Part shown: one piece after another, positions 55,772-64,000 of the stretch
Numbering within the stretch: position 1 is the first letter of the stretch
Layout of the letters: each line of letters starts with the position of its first letter
From: Streptomyces canus
GTDB lineage: Bacteria; Actinomycetota; Actinomycetes; Streptomycetales; Streptomycetaceae
Reading direction: 5' to 3'
Assembly: GCF_001514145.1 (NCBI RefSeq)
Contig: NZ_KQ948657.1
Span: forward strand, 654,323-718,322
Length of the DNA: 64,000 nt
Notes under the pieces: model-generated
What the model was told of the DNA's origin: nothing
What the model saw: the letters and a program-made list of their open reading frames with translations, nothing else
Database searches by the model: none
Program-made: the position numbers and the translations under genes

Positions 55772-57605
55772 CCGACTTCGCCAGGTTCCTCGGCTGGTCC
55801 ACCTCGTTGCCCCGGGCCGTGGCCAGCTCGCAGGCGAACACCTGCAGCGGCACGGTAGCCACCAACGGCTGCAACAGGGTCGGCGTGGCCGGAATCCGGA
55901 TCAGGTGATCGGCGTACGGCGCCACCGCCTCGTCCCCCTCCTCCGCGATCACGATCGTCCGCGCACCCCGGGCCCGGATCTCCTGGATGTTGGACACGAT
56001 CTTGTCGTGGATCACCGACCGCCCCCGGGGCGAGGGCACGACCACCACGACCGGCAGGTCCTCCTCGATCAGCGCGATCGGCCCGTGCTTCAACTCCCCC
56101 GCCGCGAAGCCCTCGGCGTGCATGTAGGCCAGTTCCTTGAGCTTCAGCGCGCCCTCCAGCGCCACCGGATACCCGACGTGCCGCCCGAGGAACAGCACGG
56201 TCTTCTTGTCGGCCAGTGACCGCGCCAGCGCCCGCACCGGCTCCATCGTCTCCAGCACGCGCTCGACCTCACCGGAGATGTGCGACAGGTCCCGGACGAC
56301 GGCGGAGATCTCGTCGCCCCACTTGGTCCCCCGCACCTGCCCCAGGTACAGCGCCACCAGGTAGCACGCCACGAGCTGCGTCAGGAACGCCTTCGTCGAC
56401 GCCACGGCGACCTCGGGCCCGGCGTGCGTGTACAGCACCGCGTCCGACTCCCGGGGAATCGTCGACCCGTTGGTGTTGCAGATCGCCAGCACCTTGGAAC
56501 CCTGCTCGCGGGCGTGCCGCAGCGCCATGAGCGTGTCCATGGTCTCCCCGGACTGGGAGATCGCGATCACGAGGGACCGCGGGCCCAGGATCGGGTCCCG
56601 GTAGCGGAACTCGCTCGCCAGCTCCACCTCGCAGGGGATACGGGTCCAGTGCTCGATGGCGTACTTGGCGATGAGCCCCGCGTGGAAGGCCGTACCGCAG
56701 GCCACGATGACGACCTTGTCCACCTCCCGCAGCTCGGCGGCGCTGATCCGCACCTCGTCGAGGCTGAGGGAGCCGGCCGCGTCGATGCGGCCCAGGAGCG
56801 TGTCGGCGACCGCCTTCGGCTGCTCGGCGATCTCCTTGAGCATGAAGTAGTCGTAGCCGCCCTTTTCCGCGGCGGAGGCGTCCCAGTCGACGTGGTACGG
56901 CTGGACGTCGGCGGGGCGGCCGTCGAAGCCCGTCACCGTCACGCCGTCGCGCCGCAGTTCGACGACCTGGTCCTGGCCGAGCTCGATCGCGGAGCGGGTG
57001 TGGGAGATGAAGGCCGCCACGTCCGACGCCAGGAACGCCTCGCCCTCACCGACGCCGACGACCAGCGGCGAGTTCCGGCGGGCGCCCACGACGACGTCCG
57101 GTTCGTCGGCGTGCACGGCCACCAGCGTGAACGCCCCCTCCAGCCGCCGGCACACCAGCCGCATCGCCTCCGCGAGGTCGGCCGTCACCGAGAACTCCTC
57201 GGCGAGCAGGTGCGCGACCACCTCCGTGTCCGTCTCGGAGGCCAGCTCGTGTCCCCGGTCCTCCAGCTCGGCCCGCAGCAGGGCGAAGTTCTCGATGATG
57301 CCGTTGTGGACGACGGAGACCCGGCCCGCGTTGTCCAGATGAGGATGCGCGTTGGCATCCGTCGGCCCGCCGTGCGTGGCCCACCGCGTGTGCCCGATAC
57401 CGGTGAGCCCCGCCGGCAACGGCCGTTCCACCAGCTCCTTCTCCAGATTGACCAGCTTCCCGGCCTTCTTGGCCGCCGCCAGCCCGCCGTCCGCCAGCAC
57501 GGCGACCCCTGCCGAGTCGTACCCCCGGTACTCCAGTCGCTTCAGTCCGGCCATCACGACATCGAGCGCCGACTGCGACCCCACGTATCCCACGATTCCG
57601 CACAT
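55758..57605 (-). CDS. glmS: Glutamine-fructose-6-phosphate aminotransferase (isomerizing)
   Basis: 615 residues from MCGIVGYVG at 57605; Cys2 becomes the N-terminal nucleophile of the glutaminase domain. Two SIS domains follow (AISQSGETMDTLMALRHARE), and the protein ends in the usual PRNLAKSVTVE. It makes glucosamine 6-phosphate for peptidoglycan. No glmS ribozyme is seen upstream, as expected for actinobacteria. Confidence 0.97.
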   Translation of the reverse strand: MCGIVGYVGSQSALDVVMAGLKRLEYRGYDSAGVAVLADGGLAAAKKAGKLVNLEKELVERPLPAGLTGIGHTRWATHGGPTDANAHPHLDNAGRVSVVHNGIIENFALLRAELEDRGHELASETDTEVVAHLLAEEFSVTADLAEAMRLVCRRLEGAFTLVAVHADEPDVVVGARRNSPLVVGVGEGEAFLASDVAAFISHTRSAIELGQDQVVELRRDGVTVTGFDGRPADVQPYHVDWDASAAEKGGYDYFMLKEIAEQPKAVADTLLGRIDAAGSLSLDEVRISAAELREVDKVVIVACGTAFHAGLIAKYAIEHWTRIPCEVELASEFRYRDPILGPRSLVIAISQSGETMDTLMALRHAREQGSKVLAICNTNGSTIPRESDAVLYTHAGPEVAVASTKAFLTQLVACYLVALYLGQVRGTKWGDEISAVVRDLSHISGEVERVLETMEPVRALARSLADKKTVLFLGRHVGYPVALEGALKLKELAYMHAEGFAAGELKHGPIALIEEDLPVVVVVPSPRGRSVIHDKIVSNIQEIRARGARTIVIAEEGDEAVAPYADHLIRIPATPTLLQPLVATVPLQVFACELATARGNEVDQPRNLAKSVTVE

Positions 57606-58041
57606 GCGCGGCAGCCTAGGGGTCATCGGGCGTCGAAACACGGCACTTCGTGCCCGATTCCGGATATCGCGGCAGGGGGCGGAATCGCGCCAACTTTGCA
57701 TTCCTCGCACCCACGAACCTCACCGATTGACCACAGGAACACCACAGAACTCCCCTGGAAACGGAGGAATCACGTCTTCCGTACGGCCGCTCGGGGACCA
57801 CCGGTGACTTCGCGCCACAGCGGGTCCGCTGGCCAAAGGCCCTTGCCCGAACCACTCGACAGCTGCCTAAAGTAACGCGCGCTTGACCGGATCATGACCA
57901 GACCGTCGGCGCTCAGTTCACGCCAGCGACCGGGGGAACAGCGTCGCCGCGCAACGGGGGTCACACCGGCATGCCGCAGTGCCTGCACGCGCCGGTCCTC
58001 GGGGCGGATCCGCGGATTTCCCCCCGACAGGGGGTACACAC
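57606..58041. other. 436-base divergent promoter region glmS / toxin gene
   Basis: It holds the promoters of glmS (minus) and the toxin gene (plus). The part nearest glmS is relatively AT-rich (about 57640-57800). A small CACGGCAC-TTCGTGCC-like inverted repeat occurs near 57640. No gene is supported. Confidence 0.45.
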
Positions 58042-61000
58042 GTGCGCCTGAGACCCAGACCGTCCACAAAGCCGAGACGAATCGCCGTCAAAGCGACAGC
58101 CCGGCTCCTCCCGCCCGTCCTCGCCACCGCGCTCCTGGCCGGCATAGCCGTCGGTTCGGGCCCCGTCGTCCAGAACATCGGACAGGACGCCGTCCCCGCG
58201 AGTGACAGCTACCCCTGGTACCAGGACACCGCCGCCGAACAGCTCCGGCAGGACCAGTGCCTGATGGCCGACGTCCTGCGCCTGGGCGGCACGTCCATGG
58301 CCACCACCGCCCAGGACGCGCTCAACCAGCCGCAGGACAAGCTGCACACGCTCGCCGACCGGGCCCACTGGGAGCAGACGCCGCTGGCGGCGGCGTATCA
58401 GAAGGACCGCGATCTCTCTGCCCGGGAACTCGACTCCATCAACGCCCTCCGGGACGCCTGGAAGGTGCCCGTCGAGGGGCTCACCACCCCGGCCGGCTTC
58501 ACCGAGACCGGCTTCCACTGGCCGCCCGGCACCAGCAACGACGGGCAGCAGAGCTTCTACGGCCAGACCGGCCTGGCCGCGTGGATCTCCGACCGGTTCT
58601 GGAAGAACGACGGCGACTTCTACAAGGACTCGACGCCCGCCACCGACGAGAAGACCCTCAAGGCCGTCGACGCCCTGGGGACTCCGCTCTACGGCTCGGA
58701 CCCGGACCCGTCCCTGCCGTCCGACGAGTGGAACCGCGCGCTCGCCGAACGGAGCGCGTTCGACTGGATGCACGGCGGCCCGGGGATGAACGCGGGCGCC
58801 GACGACGCCCGGGTCTTCCTGGAGTCCGGCGGCTTCCCCCGTACCGCCCCGGACCCCGGCAGCGCCGAGTACCGGATCGCGGTCGAGAACCTCAAGTCCC
58901 GCTTCGCGGGCTGCGCCTGGCGTGACCCGCTCGACCCGAACGGCGTGCTGAGCGACGCGGGCGCCACCGCAGCTGCCGAGTGGCAGCAGGAGATCGCCTC
59001 CCAGGCCACCCAGCGCAACCAGATCCTGACCGCCAACAAGGACACCGTCGCGGCCCTCGCCGCCGGTTCCAAGGCACTCGGTGACCTGCTGGGCCAGTCC
59101 TGGGCCGCCGACCGCCTCACCCGCTGGCAGGACTACTGGTCCGAGGGCGGGGTCGGCTGGATCGGTGACGCGCCGACGACGATCGGGGTGACCGGCAAGT
59201 CGGGCCTGTGCCTCGACGCGGCGGGCGGCGGCACGGCCAACGGCACGATCGTCCAGATCTACACCTGCAACGGCTCGGCCGGACAGCAGTGGCGGGTCGA
59301 GGGCGACGACAAGGGCCTGCACCTGCGGAACGTCAAGTCCCTCAAGTGCCTCGACGTGGCCGGCAACAACTCGGCGAACGGCACGAAGATCCAGCTGCTG
59401 ACGTGCAGCAGCTCCCCGGCGCAGACCTGGGAGTACAACGTCCGCGCCGCCACACCGCTGAAGAACGTCGGCACCGGAAAGTGCCTGGATCTGCCGACGT
59501 ACGACAGCGGCCAGGACTCCCGGCTGTGGACCTGCTCCGGCGGCACCCCGCAGAAGGTCACGGCCAAGCCGTCCGGGCACACCGGCACGGTGCCGCCGAC
59601 GGCCCAGTTCACCAAGGCCACGGCCAACATCGCCAAGGCCCGGGCAGCGGCGGCGAACAAGCTCGCCGCCGTCAAGAGCCAGCTCGCCGCCGCGCAGAAG
59701 GCGGCCACCGCCTCCGACACCGCCGAGCAGGCCGCGTACACCATCGCGGACGGCAACGGCGCCCCGCGAGGCCGCGGCCTCCTGGTCGGCCAGCAGAAGG
59801 CACAGGTCACCAAGGGTGCCGTAGCCGCCCTCACGGCGATGGTGAAGGCCGGCGAGACCGCCGAGGCCGCCACCCGTGCCGCCGCCGCGGACAGCGCGAC
59901 CATCACCCAGCGGGCGCTGGCCCAGGCCGCACAGGTGAAGGCGGAGTTCCGCAAGCAGGCCGCCGAGAAGGCCGAGCTCCAGGCGAAGGCCGCCGCCGAC
60001 GCGGCGAAGGTCCACCGCGACAACGCCAAGAAGGACAAGGAGACCGCGGAGGCCAAGCTCGCCGAGGCCCTGAAGGCCGAGGGCGACGCCAAGGCGGCCG
60101 CAGCCGAGGCACACTCCCGGCGGCTCGCGGCCGAGGCCGAGGAAGCGACGGCGAAGAAGGAGAAGGAGACCGCCGAGGCCAAGCAGGCGGAGGCGAACCA
60201 GTACAAGCAGACCGCCCAGGCCGAGGCGTCGAAGGCGAACGAGGCCAAGGACAAGGCCGAGTCCGCCGAGAAGACCGCCAACAGCAGGCGGGACGACGCG
60301 GTCGCGGCCCGCGACAACGCCAAGGCCAAGCGGGACGACGCCTGGGAGGCCGAGCAGAAGGCCGACGCGGCCCGTGCCAAGGCCGACGCCAAGGGCGCCT
60401 ACGCCGACTCGCTGGACGCCGGCGACGCGGCGACCGCTGCCCGGTCCGCCGCCGACGAGGCGGACAGACAGGCAGACATCGCCGAGACGGCCGCGGTGAA
60501 CGCGCGCTCCGCCGCGGACGCAGCCACCCGGGCCGCCGCCGAGGCGGACGCCGCCGCCACCCGTGCCGAAGCCGCCGCCAAGCGGGCCCGCGCCGACTCG
60601 GACGCCGCCCAGGCCGCCAAGCTGAAGGCGGACGCCGCCGTACGCACTGCCACCGCGGCCGTCGCCGATGCCATCAAGGCCGCCGCGCACGCCGCCGAAG
60701 AAGCGAAGACGGCGGTCAAGCTGGCCGACGAGGCGGAGGCGCACGCCAAGGAAGCAAGGGGCCACGCGAACGAGGCCCTCAAGGAGGCCGCGAACGCCCG
60801 TCTCGCCGCTGCCAAGGCCCTGGGCTTCGCCCACGTCACCGCCCAGGCCGCCATAGATGCGGCGAAGTCCGCGGAACAGGTTGCGGCCCCGGCGAACGAC
60901 GCGATCCAGCTGGGCTCGCCCTACCTCACCACCGACTCGGCGGCCTCGCTCGTCGTGCTGAGCGGGCAGGCGTCGAAGACGATCGCCGAGCAGCAGCAGG

Positions 61001-62565
61001 CGGTGGCCGAGGCCCACGCGAAGAACGCGCAGGAGGAGGCCGCGGCCGCCCAGGTCATCGCCGACCAGGCGACGGCCGACGCCAAGGAGGCCCTCCAGCA
61101 CGCGGCCAAGGCCGCCGGCTACGCGAGGGACGCCCGCGGCTACGCCAAGGAGGCCCTGGGTTACGCGGCCGACGCGGCGGAGGCAGCCGCCAAGGCCACG
61201 CAGTCACTGGCCCGCACGGTCGAGTACGACCGCCAGGCCACCGAGGACGCGGCGGCCGCCGACGCGGCAGCCGGCCGCGCCGAGGGCTACGCCAGCTCCG
61301 CCCGCGCAGCAGCCGACCAGGCCGCTCTCGACGCGGAAGCGGCCCGCGCCGCCGCCTCGGAAGCAGAACAGGCGGCGAAGGACGCCCGAGCCGCAGCCGA
61401 CCGCGCGGACGTGGCGGCGACGGAGGCGGAGGAGGCGGCAAAGGACGCCGACAAGTACGCGACGGAGGCCCAGGAGGCCTCCTCGCGCACGGAGACGGCG
61501 GACAAGAACAGCAGCATCCAGAAGGGCACGTCAGCCGGTGGCATCGGCAACGTCTTCATCGTCGACCGCATCGAGGCGATCGGTGACCCGAAGGACGTCA
61601 AGAAGGACAACTGCAACGTCATCATCCACGTCGGGGACTGCACGGTCACGGCCACCATCACGTACAAGGTCGAGATCGACGTCTACCTCTGCACGGCCCT
61701 CGACCTGCCCGCCACGCAGGCCGGATGCCCGGACTGGGAGACCCTGTTCCTCGGAACGCAGCCGGTCGATCCCCAGACGGAGAGGGTCACCAAGACCATC
61801 TCGATGACCGAGTTCAACTCGGGCATCGACCCGGTGGAGATTCTGGTCGGACACTGGATCCACTGCGCCGAGAAGGTGGTCCCGGGCGGCGCGAGCGGAA
61901 GCCTGGGCGATTGCGGCTGGGTGATCTTCGACGTCGCGGCCTTCGTCTTCGGCGGCAAGATCACACAGGCCGTGGTCGACGGCATCCGCGCTCTCGACGC
62001 CTCACTGCGCACCGGGGTCGGCGTCGCCGACGCCTACAAGGCGCTGCGGGCCCTGAACATGGATGCCGGCGCCGTCGCCAACATCAGCCGTACGGTGGCC
62101 GCGTTCGAGGACGATGTTGCGGAGGCCTGCCGGGTCGTCGACGGTGTCGCCCGGATGACCAGGGCGCTGGCCGCTGCGGCATCGAACGGGCTGCCGTGCA
62201 AGTTCTGGAAGCTGACCGACTACGAGGGTCAGCGGGTGTACCAGCGGGACGATCTGATCAACCCGGACTACGTCTCCCCCCAGGACCCGTACGGCCGTAC
62301 CAACCTGAAGCGGATGACGCAGGGTCTCGCCCCGATGGGCCCGGGCCGGACCGCCAGCGGTGGTGTGGACAAGCCCATGAACCTCCACCACATGCTGCAG
62401 ACTCAGGACGGGCCGATCGCCGAAGTCACCGATGCGATGCACTTCGACAACTACGGCAAGCTGCACTGGAAGTCGGGCACGAAGATCCCCAGCGGGATCG
62501 ACAGGCCCGAGTTCGAGAGGTGGAAGACGGCGTACTGGAAGAACAGGGCGAAGGACTTCTCATGA
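58042..62565 (+). CDS. Secreted polymorphic toxin: lectin, long coiled coil, LHH nuclease
   Basis: 1507 residues from a GTG at 58042 (AGGGGG upstream). A basic signal peptide (RIAVKATARLLPPVLATALL) is followed by a helical N-domain rich in Trp/Asp (to about 375), a ricin-type beta-trefoil lectin domain (378-510; Gln-x-Trp motifs GQQWRV, AQTWEY), and about 630 residues of Ala/Lys/Glu heptads (521-1150). A Cys-containing beta region and a hydrophobic segment (about 1186-1320) precede the toxin: YGRTNLKRMTQGLAPMGPG, then NLHHM with His1449-His1450, and a WRT/YWKNRA-type end. That is the LHH group of the HNH/Endo VII nucleases. The immunity gene overlaps the stop. Confidence 0.9.
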   Translation: MRLRPRPSTKPRRIAVKATARLLPPVLATALLAGIAVGSGPVVQNIGQDAVPASDSYPWYQDTAAEQLRQDQCLMADVLRLGGTSMATTAQDALNQPQDKLHTLADRAHWEQTPLAAAYQKDRDLSARELDSINALRDAWKVPVEGLTTPAGFTETGFHWPPGTSNDGQQSFYGQTGLAAWISDRFWKNDGDFYKDSTPATDEKTLKAVDALGTPLYGSDPDPSLPSDEWNRALAERSAFDWMHGGPGMNAGADDARVFLESGGFPRTAPDPGSAEYRIAVENLKSRFAGCAWRDPLDPNGVLSDAGATAAAEWQQEIASQATQRNQILTANKDTVAALAAGSKALGDLLGQSWAADRLTRWQDYWSEGGVGWIGDAPTTIGVTGKSGLCLDAAGGGTANGTIVQIYTCNGSAGQQWRVEGDDKGLHLRNVKSLKCLDVAGNNSANGTKIQLLTCSSSPAQTWEYNVRAATPLKNVGTGKCLDLPTYDSGQDSRLWTCSGGTPQKVTAKPSGHTGTVPPTAQFTKATANIAKARAAAANKLAAVKSQLAAAQKAATASDTAEQAAYTIADGNGAPRGRGLLVGQQKAQVTKGAVAALTAMVKAGETAEAATRAAAADSATITQRALAQAAQVKAEFRKQAAEKAELQAKAAADAAKVHRDNAKKDKETAEAKLAEALKAEGDAKAAAAEAHSRRLAAEAEEATAKKEKETAEAKQAEANQYKQTAQAEASKANEAKDKAESAEKTANSRRDDAVAARDNAKAKRDDAWEAEQKADAARAKADAKGAYADSLDAGDAATAARSAADEADRQADIAETAAVNARSAADAATRAAAEADAAATRAEAAAKRARADSDAAQAAKLKADAAVRTATAAVADAIKAAAHAAEEAKTAVKLADEAEAHAKEARGHANEALKEAANARLAAAKALGFAHVTAQAAIDAAKSAEQVAAPANDAIQLGSPYLTTDSAASLVVLSGQASKTIAEQQQAVAEAHAKNAQEEAAAAQVIADQATADAKEALQHAAKAAGYARDARGYAKEALGYAADAAEAAAKATQSLARTVEYDRQATEDAAAADAAAGRAEGYASSARAAADQAALDAEAARAAASEAEQAAKDARAAADRADVAATEAEEAAKDADKYATEAQEASSRTETADKNSSIQKGTSAGGIGNVFIVDRIEAIGDPKDVKKDNCNVIIHVGDCTVTATITYKVEIDVYLCTALDLPATQAGCPDWETLFLGTQPVDPQTERVTKTISMTEFNSGIDPVEILVGHWIHCAEKVVPGGASGSLGDCGWVIFDVAAFVFGGKITQAVVDGIRALDASLRTGVGVADAYKALRALNMDAGAVANISRTVAAFEDDVAEACRVVDGVARMTRALAAAASNGLPCKFWKLTDYEGQRVYQRDDLINPDYVSPQDPYGRTNLKRMTQGLAPMGPGRTASGGVDKPMNLHHMLQTQDGPIAEVTDAMHFDNYGKLHWKSGTKIPSGIDRPEFERWKTAYWKNRAKDFS

Positions 62566-63038
62566 CGAAGGCTCTGCGGGCGGCTGATCAAGTGATCAGC
62601 CTTCTGCGTGACAACGAGGACCTGGCTCATCACGGCACCGGCTGTCCTCCGGAGATGATCGCAAGAGCGGAAGCGGAGATGGCTCTCGCCTTCCCGCCCT
62701 CCTATCGGCGGCTCATCAAGGAGTTCGGCACGTGGGAGGTCCCACCCACGGAGTTCCTCGGTTTGTACCGGACACCTGCCGGAGGCGAGGACCTGCTGGG
62801 CACTCCCGCCCACACCCGGGAGGACCGGGCCGCGCTGGGGCTCCCCCAGCACTTCATGGTCGTCATGCACGACGACGTCTGGGGTGTCGTGGTCCTCGAC
62901 ACCTCTCAGCCTGACGAGGACGGCGAATATCCCGTCTTCGCCTGGAACCCAGGAGTGCCTCACGGCGGGCTCATGGAGAAGATCGCAGACAGCTACGGTG
63001 AGTTCGCCCTCGCGGAGTGCAGGCAGAACCTGAGCTGA
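62562..63038 (+). CDS. SUKH (SMI1/KNR4)-family immunity protein
   Basis: 158 residues. The ATG overlaps the toxin stop by 4 bases (ATGA), ensuring coupled synthesis. The SUKH core is clear: CPPEMIARAEAEMALAFPPS, YRRLIKEFGTWEV, EFLGLYRT and a C-terminal PVFAWNPGVPHGGLMEKIADS-like strand-helix pair. SUKH proteins neutralise nuclease toxins by binding them in the cytoplasm. Confidence 0.9.
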   Translation: MTKALRAADQVISLLRDNEDLAHHGTGCPPEMIARAEAEMALAFPPSYRRLIKEFGTWEVPPTEFLGLYRTPAGGEDLLGTPAHTREDRAALGLPQHFMVVMHDDVWGVVVLDTSQPDEDGEYPVFAWNPGVPHGGLMEKIADSYGEFALAECRQNLS

Positions 63039-63065
63039 CCCGCTCGGCAGAACAGACTCCGGCAA

Positions 63066-63096
63066 GGGGGGCCGCACACGCGATGTGCGGCCTCCC
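63066..63096 (+). terminator. Hairpin terminator after the immunity gene
   Basis: GGCCGCACA (63070-63078) pairs with TGTGCGGCC (63084-63092) around a 5-base loop, 30 bases past the immunity stop. It separates the toxin operon from coaA. Confidence 0.8.
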
Positions 63097-63221
63097 TCAC
63101 GTGCCGCGCCGAGTGATCGCACCTAAGAGGACAGGTGACGTGGTCAGGCCAAACAGGCCATCACCACCCGACGTGACCCACCCCACCCCCCACCCCGTTC
63201 AAACTCCGTTAACAATGGACT

Positions 63222-64000
63222 GTGATCTCTCCGGTCTCCCCGATGCCCCGGAGCGCCCACCGGCACAAGCCGGAGGCGACTCCTTACGTCGACCTCACCC
63301 GCGCCGAGTGGAGCGCGCTGCGCGAGAAGACGCCGCTCCCGCTGAACGCCGAAGAGGTCGAGAAGCTGCGCGGTCTCGGTGACGTCATCGACCTCGACGA
63401 GGTGCGGGACATCTACCTCCCGCTGTCCCGGCTCCTCAACCTCTACGTCGGCGCCACGGACGGCCTCAGAGGCGCCCTGAACACCTTCCTCGGCGAGCAG
63501 GGCTCCCAGTCCGGCACCCCCTTCGTCATAGGCGTCGCGGGATCGGTCGCCGTGGGCAAGTCGACCGTCGCCCGTCTCCTCCAGGCCCTGCTCTCCCGCT
63601 GGCCCGAGCACCCGCGTGTGGAGCTGGTCACGACCGACGGCTTCCTGCTCCCCACCCGCGAGCTGGAGGCCCGCGGGCTCATGTCGCGCAAGGGCTTCCC
63701 CGAGTCGTACGACCGCCGCGCGCTGACCCGCTTCGTCGCCGACATCAAGGCGGGCAAGGACGAGGTCACCGCCCCCGTCTACTCCCACCTGATCTACGAC
63801 ATCGTCCCGGACCAGCGGCTCACCGTCCGCCGCCCCGACATCCTGATCGTCGAGGGCCTCAACGTCCTGCAGCCCGCCCTCCCCGGCACGGACGGCCGCA
63901 CCCGCGTCGGTCTCGCCGACTACTTCGACTTCAGCGTGTACGTCGACGCGAGCGCCGAGGACATCGAGCGCTGGTACCTCAGCCGGTTCAAGAAGCTCCG
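63222..64000 (+). CDS. coaA: Pantothenate kinase (5' part)
   Basis: Starts at the GTG at 63222 (or the ATG at 63243, seven codons in) and runs off the window after about 259 codons. The P-loop is [17 protein letters not shown], followed by [13 protein letters not shown] and [13 protein letters not shown], typical of type I CoaA. It phosphorylates pantothenate, the first step to CoA. No clear Shine-Dalgarno sequence precedes either start. Confidence 0.95.
   Translation, partial: MISPVSPMPRSAHRHKPEATPYVDLTRAEWSALREKTPLPLNAEEVEKLRGLGDVIDLDEVRDIYLPLSRLLNLYVGATDGLRGALNTFLGEQGSQSGTPFVIGVAGSVAVGKSTVARLLQALLSRWPEHPRVELVTTDGFLLPTRELEARGLMSRKGFPESYDRRALTRFVADIKAGKDEVTAPVYSHLIYDIVPDQRLTVRRPDILIVEGLNVLQPALPGTDGRTRVGLADYFDFSVYVDASAEDIERWYLSRFKKL

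Noticed and set aside
57961..61101. 1046-codon minus-strand frame, Gly/Leu/Arg-rich, over the toxin gene
   Set aside because: It mirrors the Ala-rich coiled-coil codons; the plus-strand reading has signal peptide, lectin and nuclease domains and a coupled downstream gene.

Overview
The window is high-GC actinobacterial DNA, almost certainly a Streptomyces chromosome core segment. Diagnostic genes are bldM and whiD (sporulation regulators), paired IMP dehydrogenase genes, a groES-groEL1 operon with two CIRCE operators and a His-rich GroEL tail, and the split tsaE / tsaB-rimI-tsaD cluster with alr, nnr, acpS, glmS and coaA. I see no rRNA, tRNA or CRISPR array.

Layout. 1-10 kb: an active PknB-type membrane kinase next to a pseudokinase of similar layout, a secreted serine hydrolase, glycerol-3-phosphate dehydrogenase and a nucleotide-sugar dehydrogenase, then a two-copy 103-bp-period repeat. 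10.7-16 kb: guaB3, guaB, an ECF sigma factor (probably ShbA), bldM and whiD. 16-24.5 kb: LysR regulator, MOSC protein, SDR, SnoaL-like protein, groEL1/groES, two tandem lipoprotein deacetylases (one with a degraded active site) and a methyltransferase. 24.4-32.7 kb: an ECF42-type sigma factor with its DGPF partner, an LCP cell-wall ligase, and a xylan block (GH10-CBM2 xylanase, LacI regulator, GH3 enzyme) whose right edge carries a duplicated gene-tail scar. 32.7-43.2 kb: tRNA t6A genes, a Cys-less L,D-transpeptidase-like protein, a micro-ORF behind a perfect palindrome, hydrolase, alr, M23 peptidase, nnr, micro-ORFs, acpS.

43.2-50.7 kb is an accessory region: Rpn-like nuclease, truncated serine recombinase, TetR with tet-operator-like sites, at least four transposase remnants, VOC protein, truncated DHFR-like gene, MFS exporter, ECF sigma factor and an ABM protein. 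50.7-55.8 kb holds a histidine phosphatase, a WhiJ-type HATPase / XRE / DUF397 set, a helical-repeat protein and a membrane-anchored M16 protease. After glmS comes the strongest candidate system: a 1507-residue secreted polymorphic toxin (signal peptide, ricin-type lectin domain, about 630-residue Ala-rich coiled coil, C-terminal LHH nuclease) overlapping by 4 bp a SUKH-type immunity gene. coaA runs off the right edge.

How genes cooperate. GroES/GroEL1 are under HrcA/CIRCE control. TsaE, TsaB and TsaD make t6A together. GuaB feeds GTP synthesis; BldM and WhiD control development. Alr, GlmS, LCP and the M23 protein serve the cell wall. The xylanase, LacI regulator and GH3 enzyme probably form one xylan-responsive unit, supported by matching CGAA-N3-TTCG inverted repeats before both enzyme genes. 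All family names come from reading translations; no database search was run.
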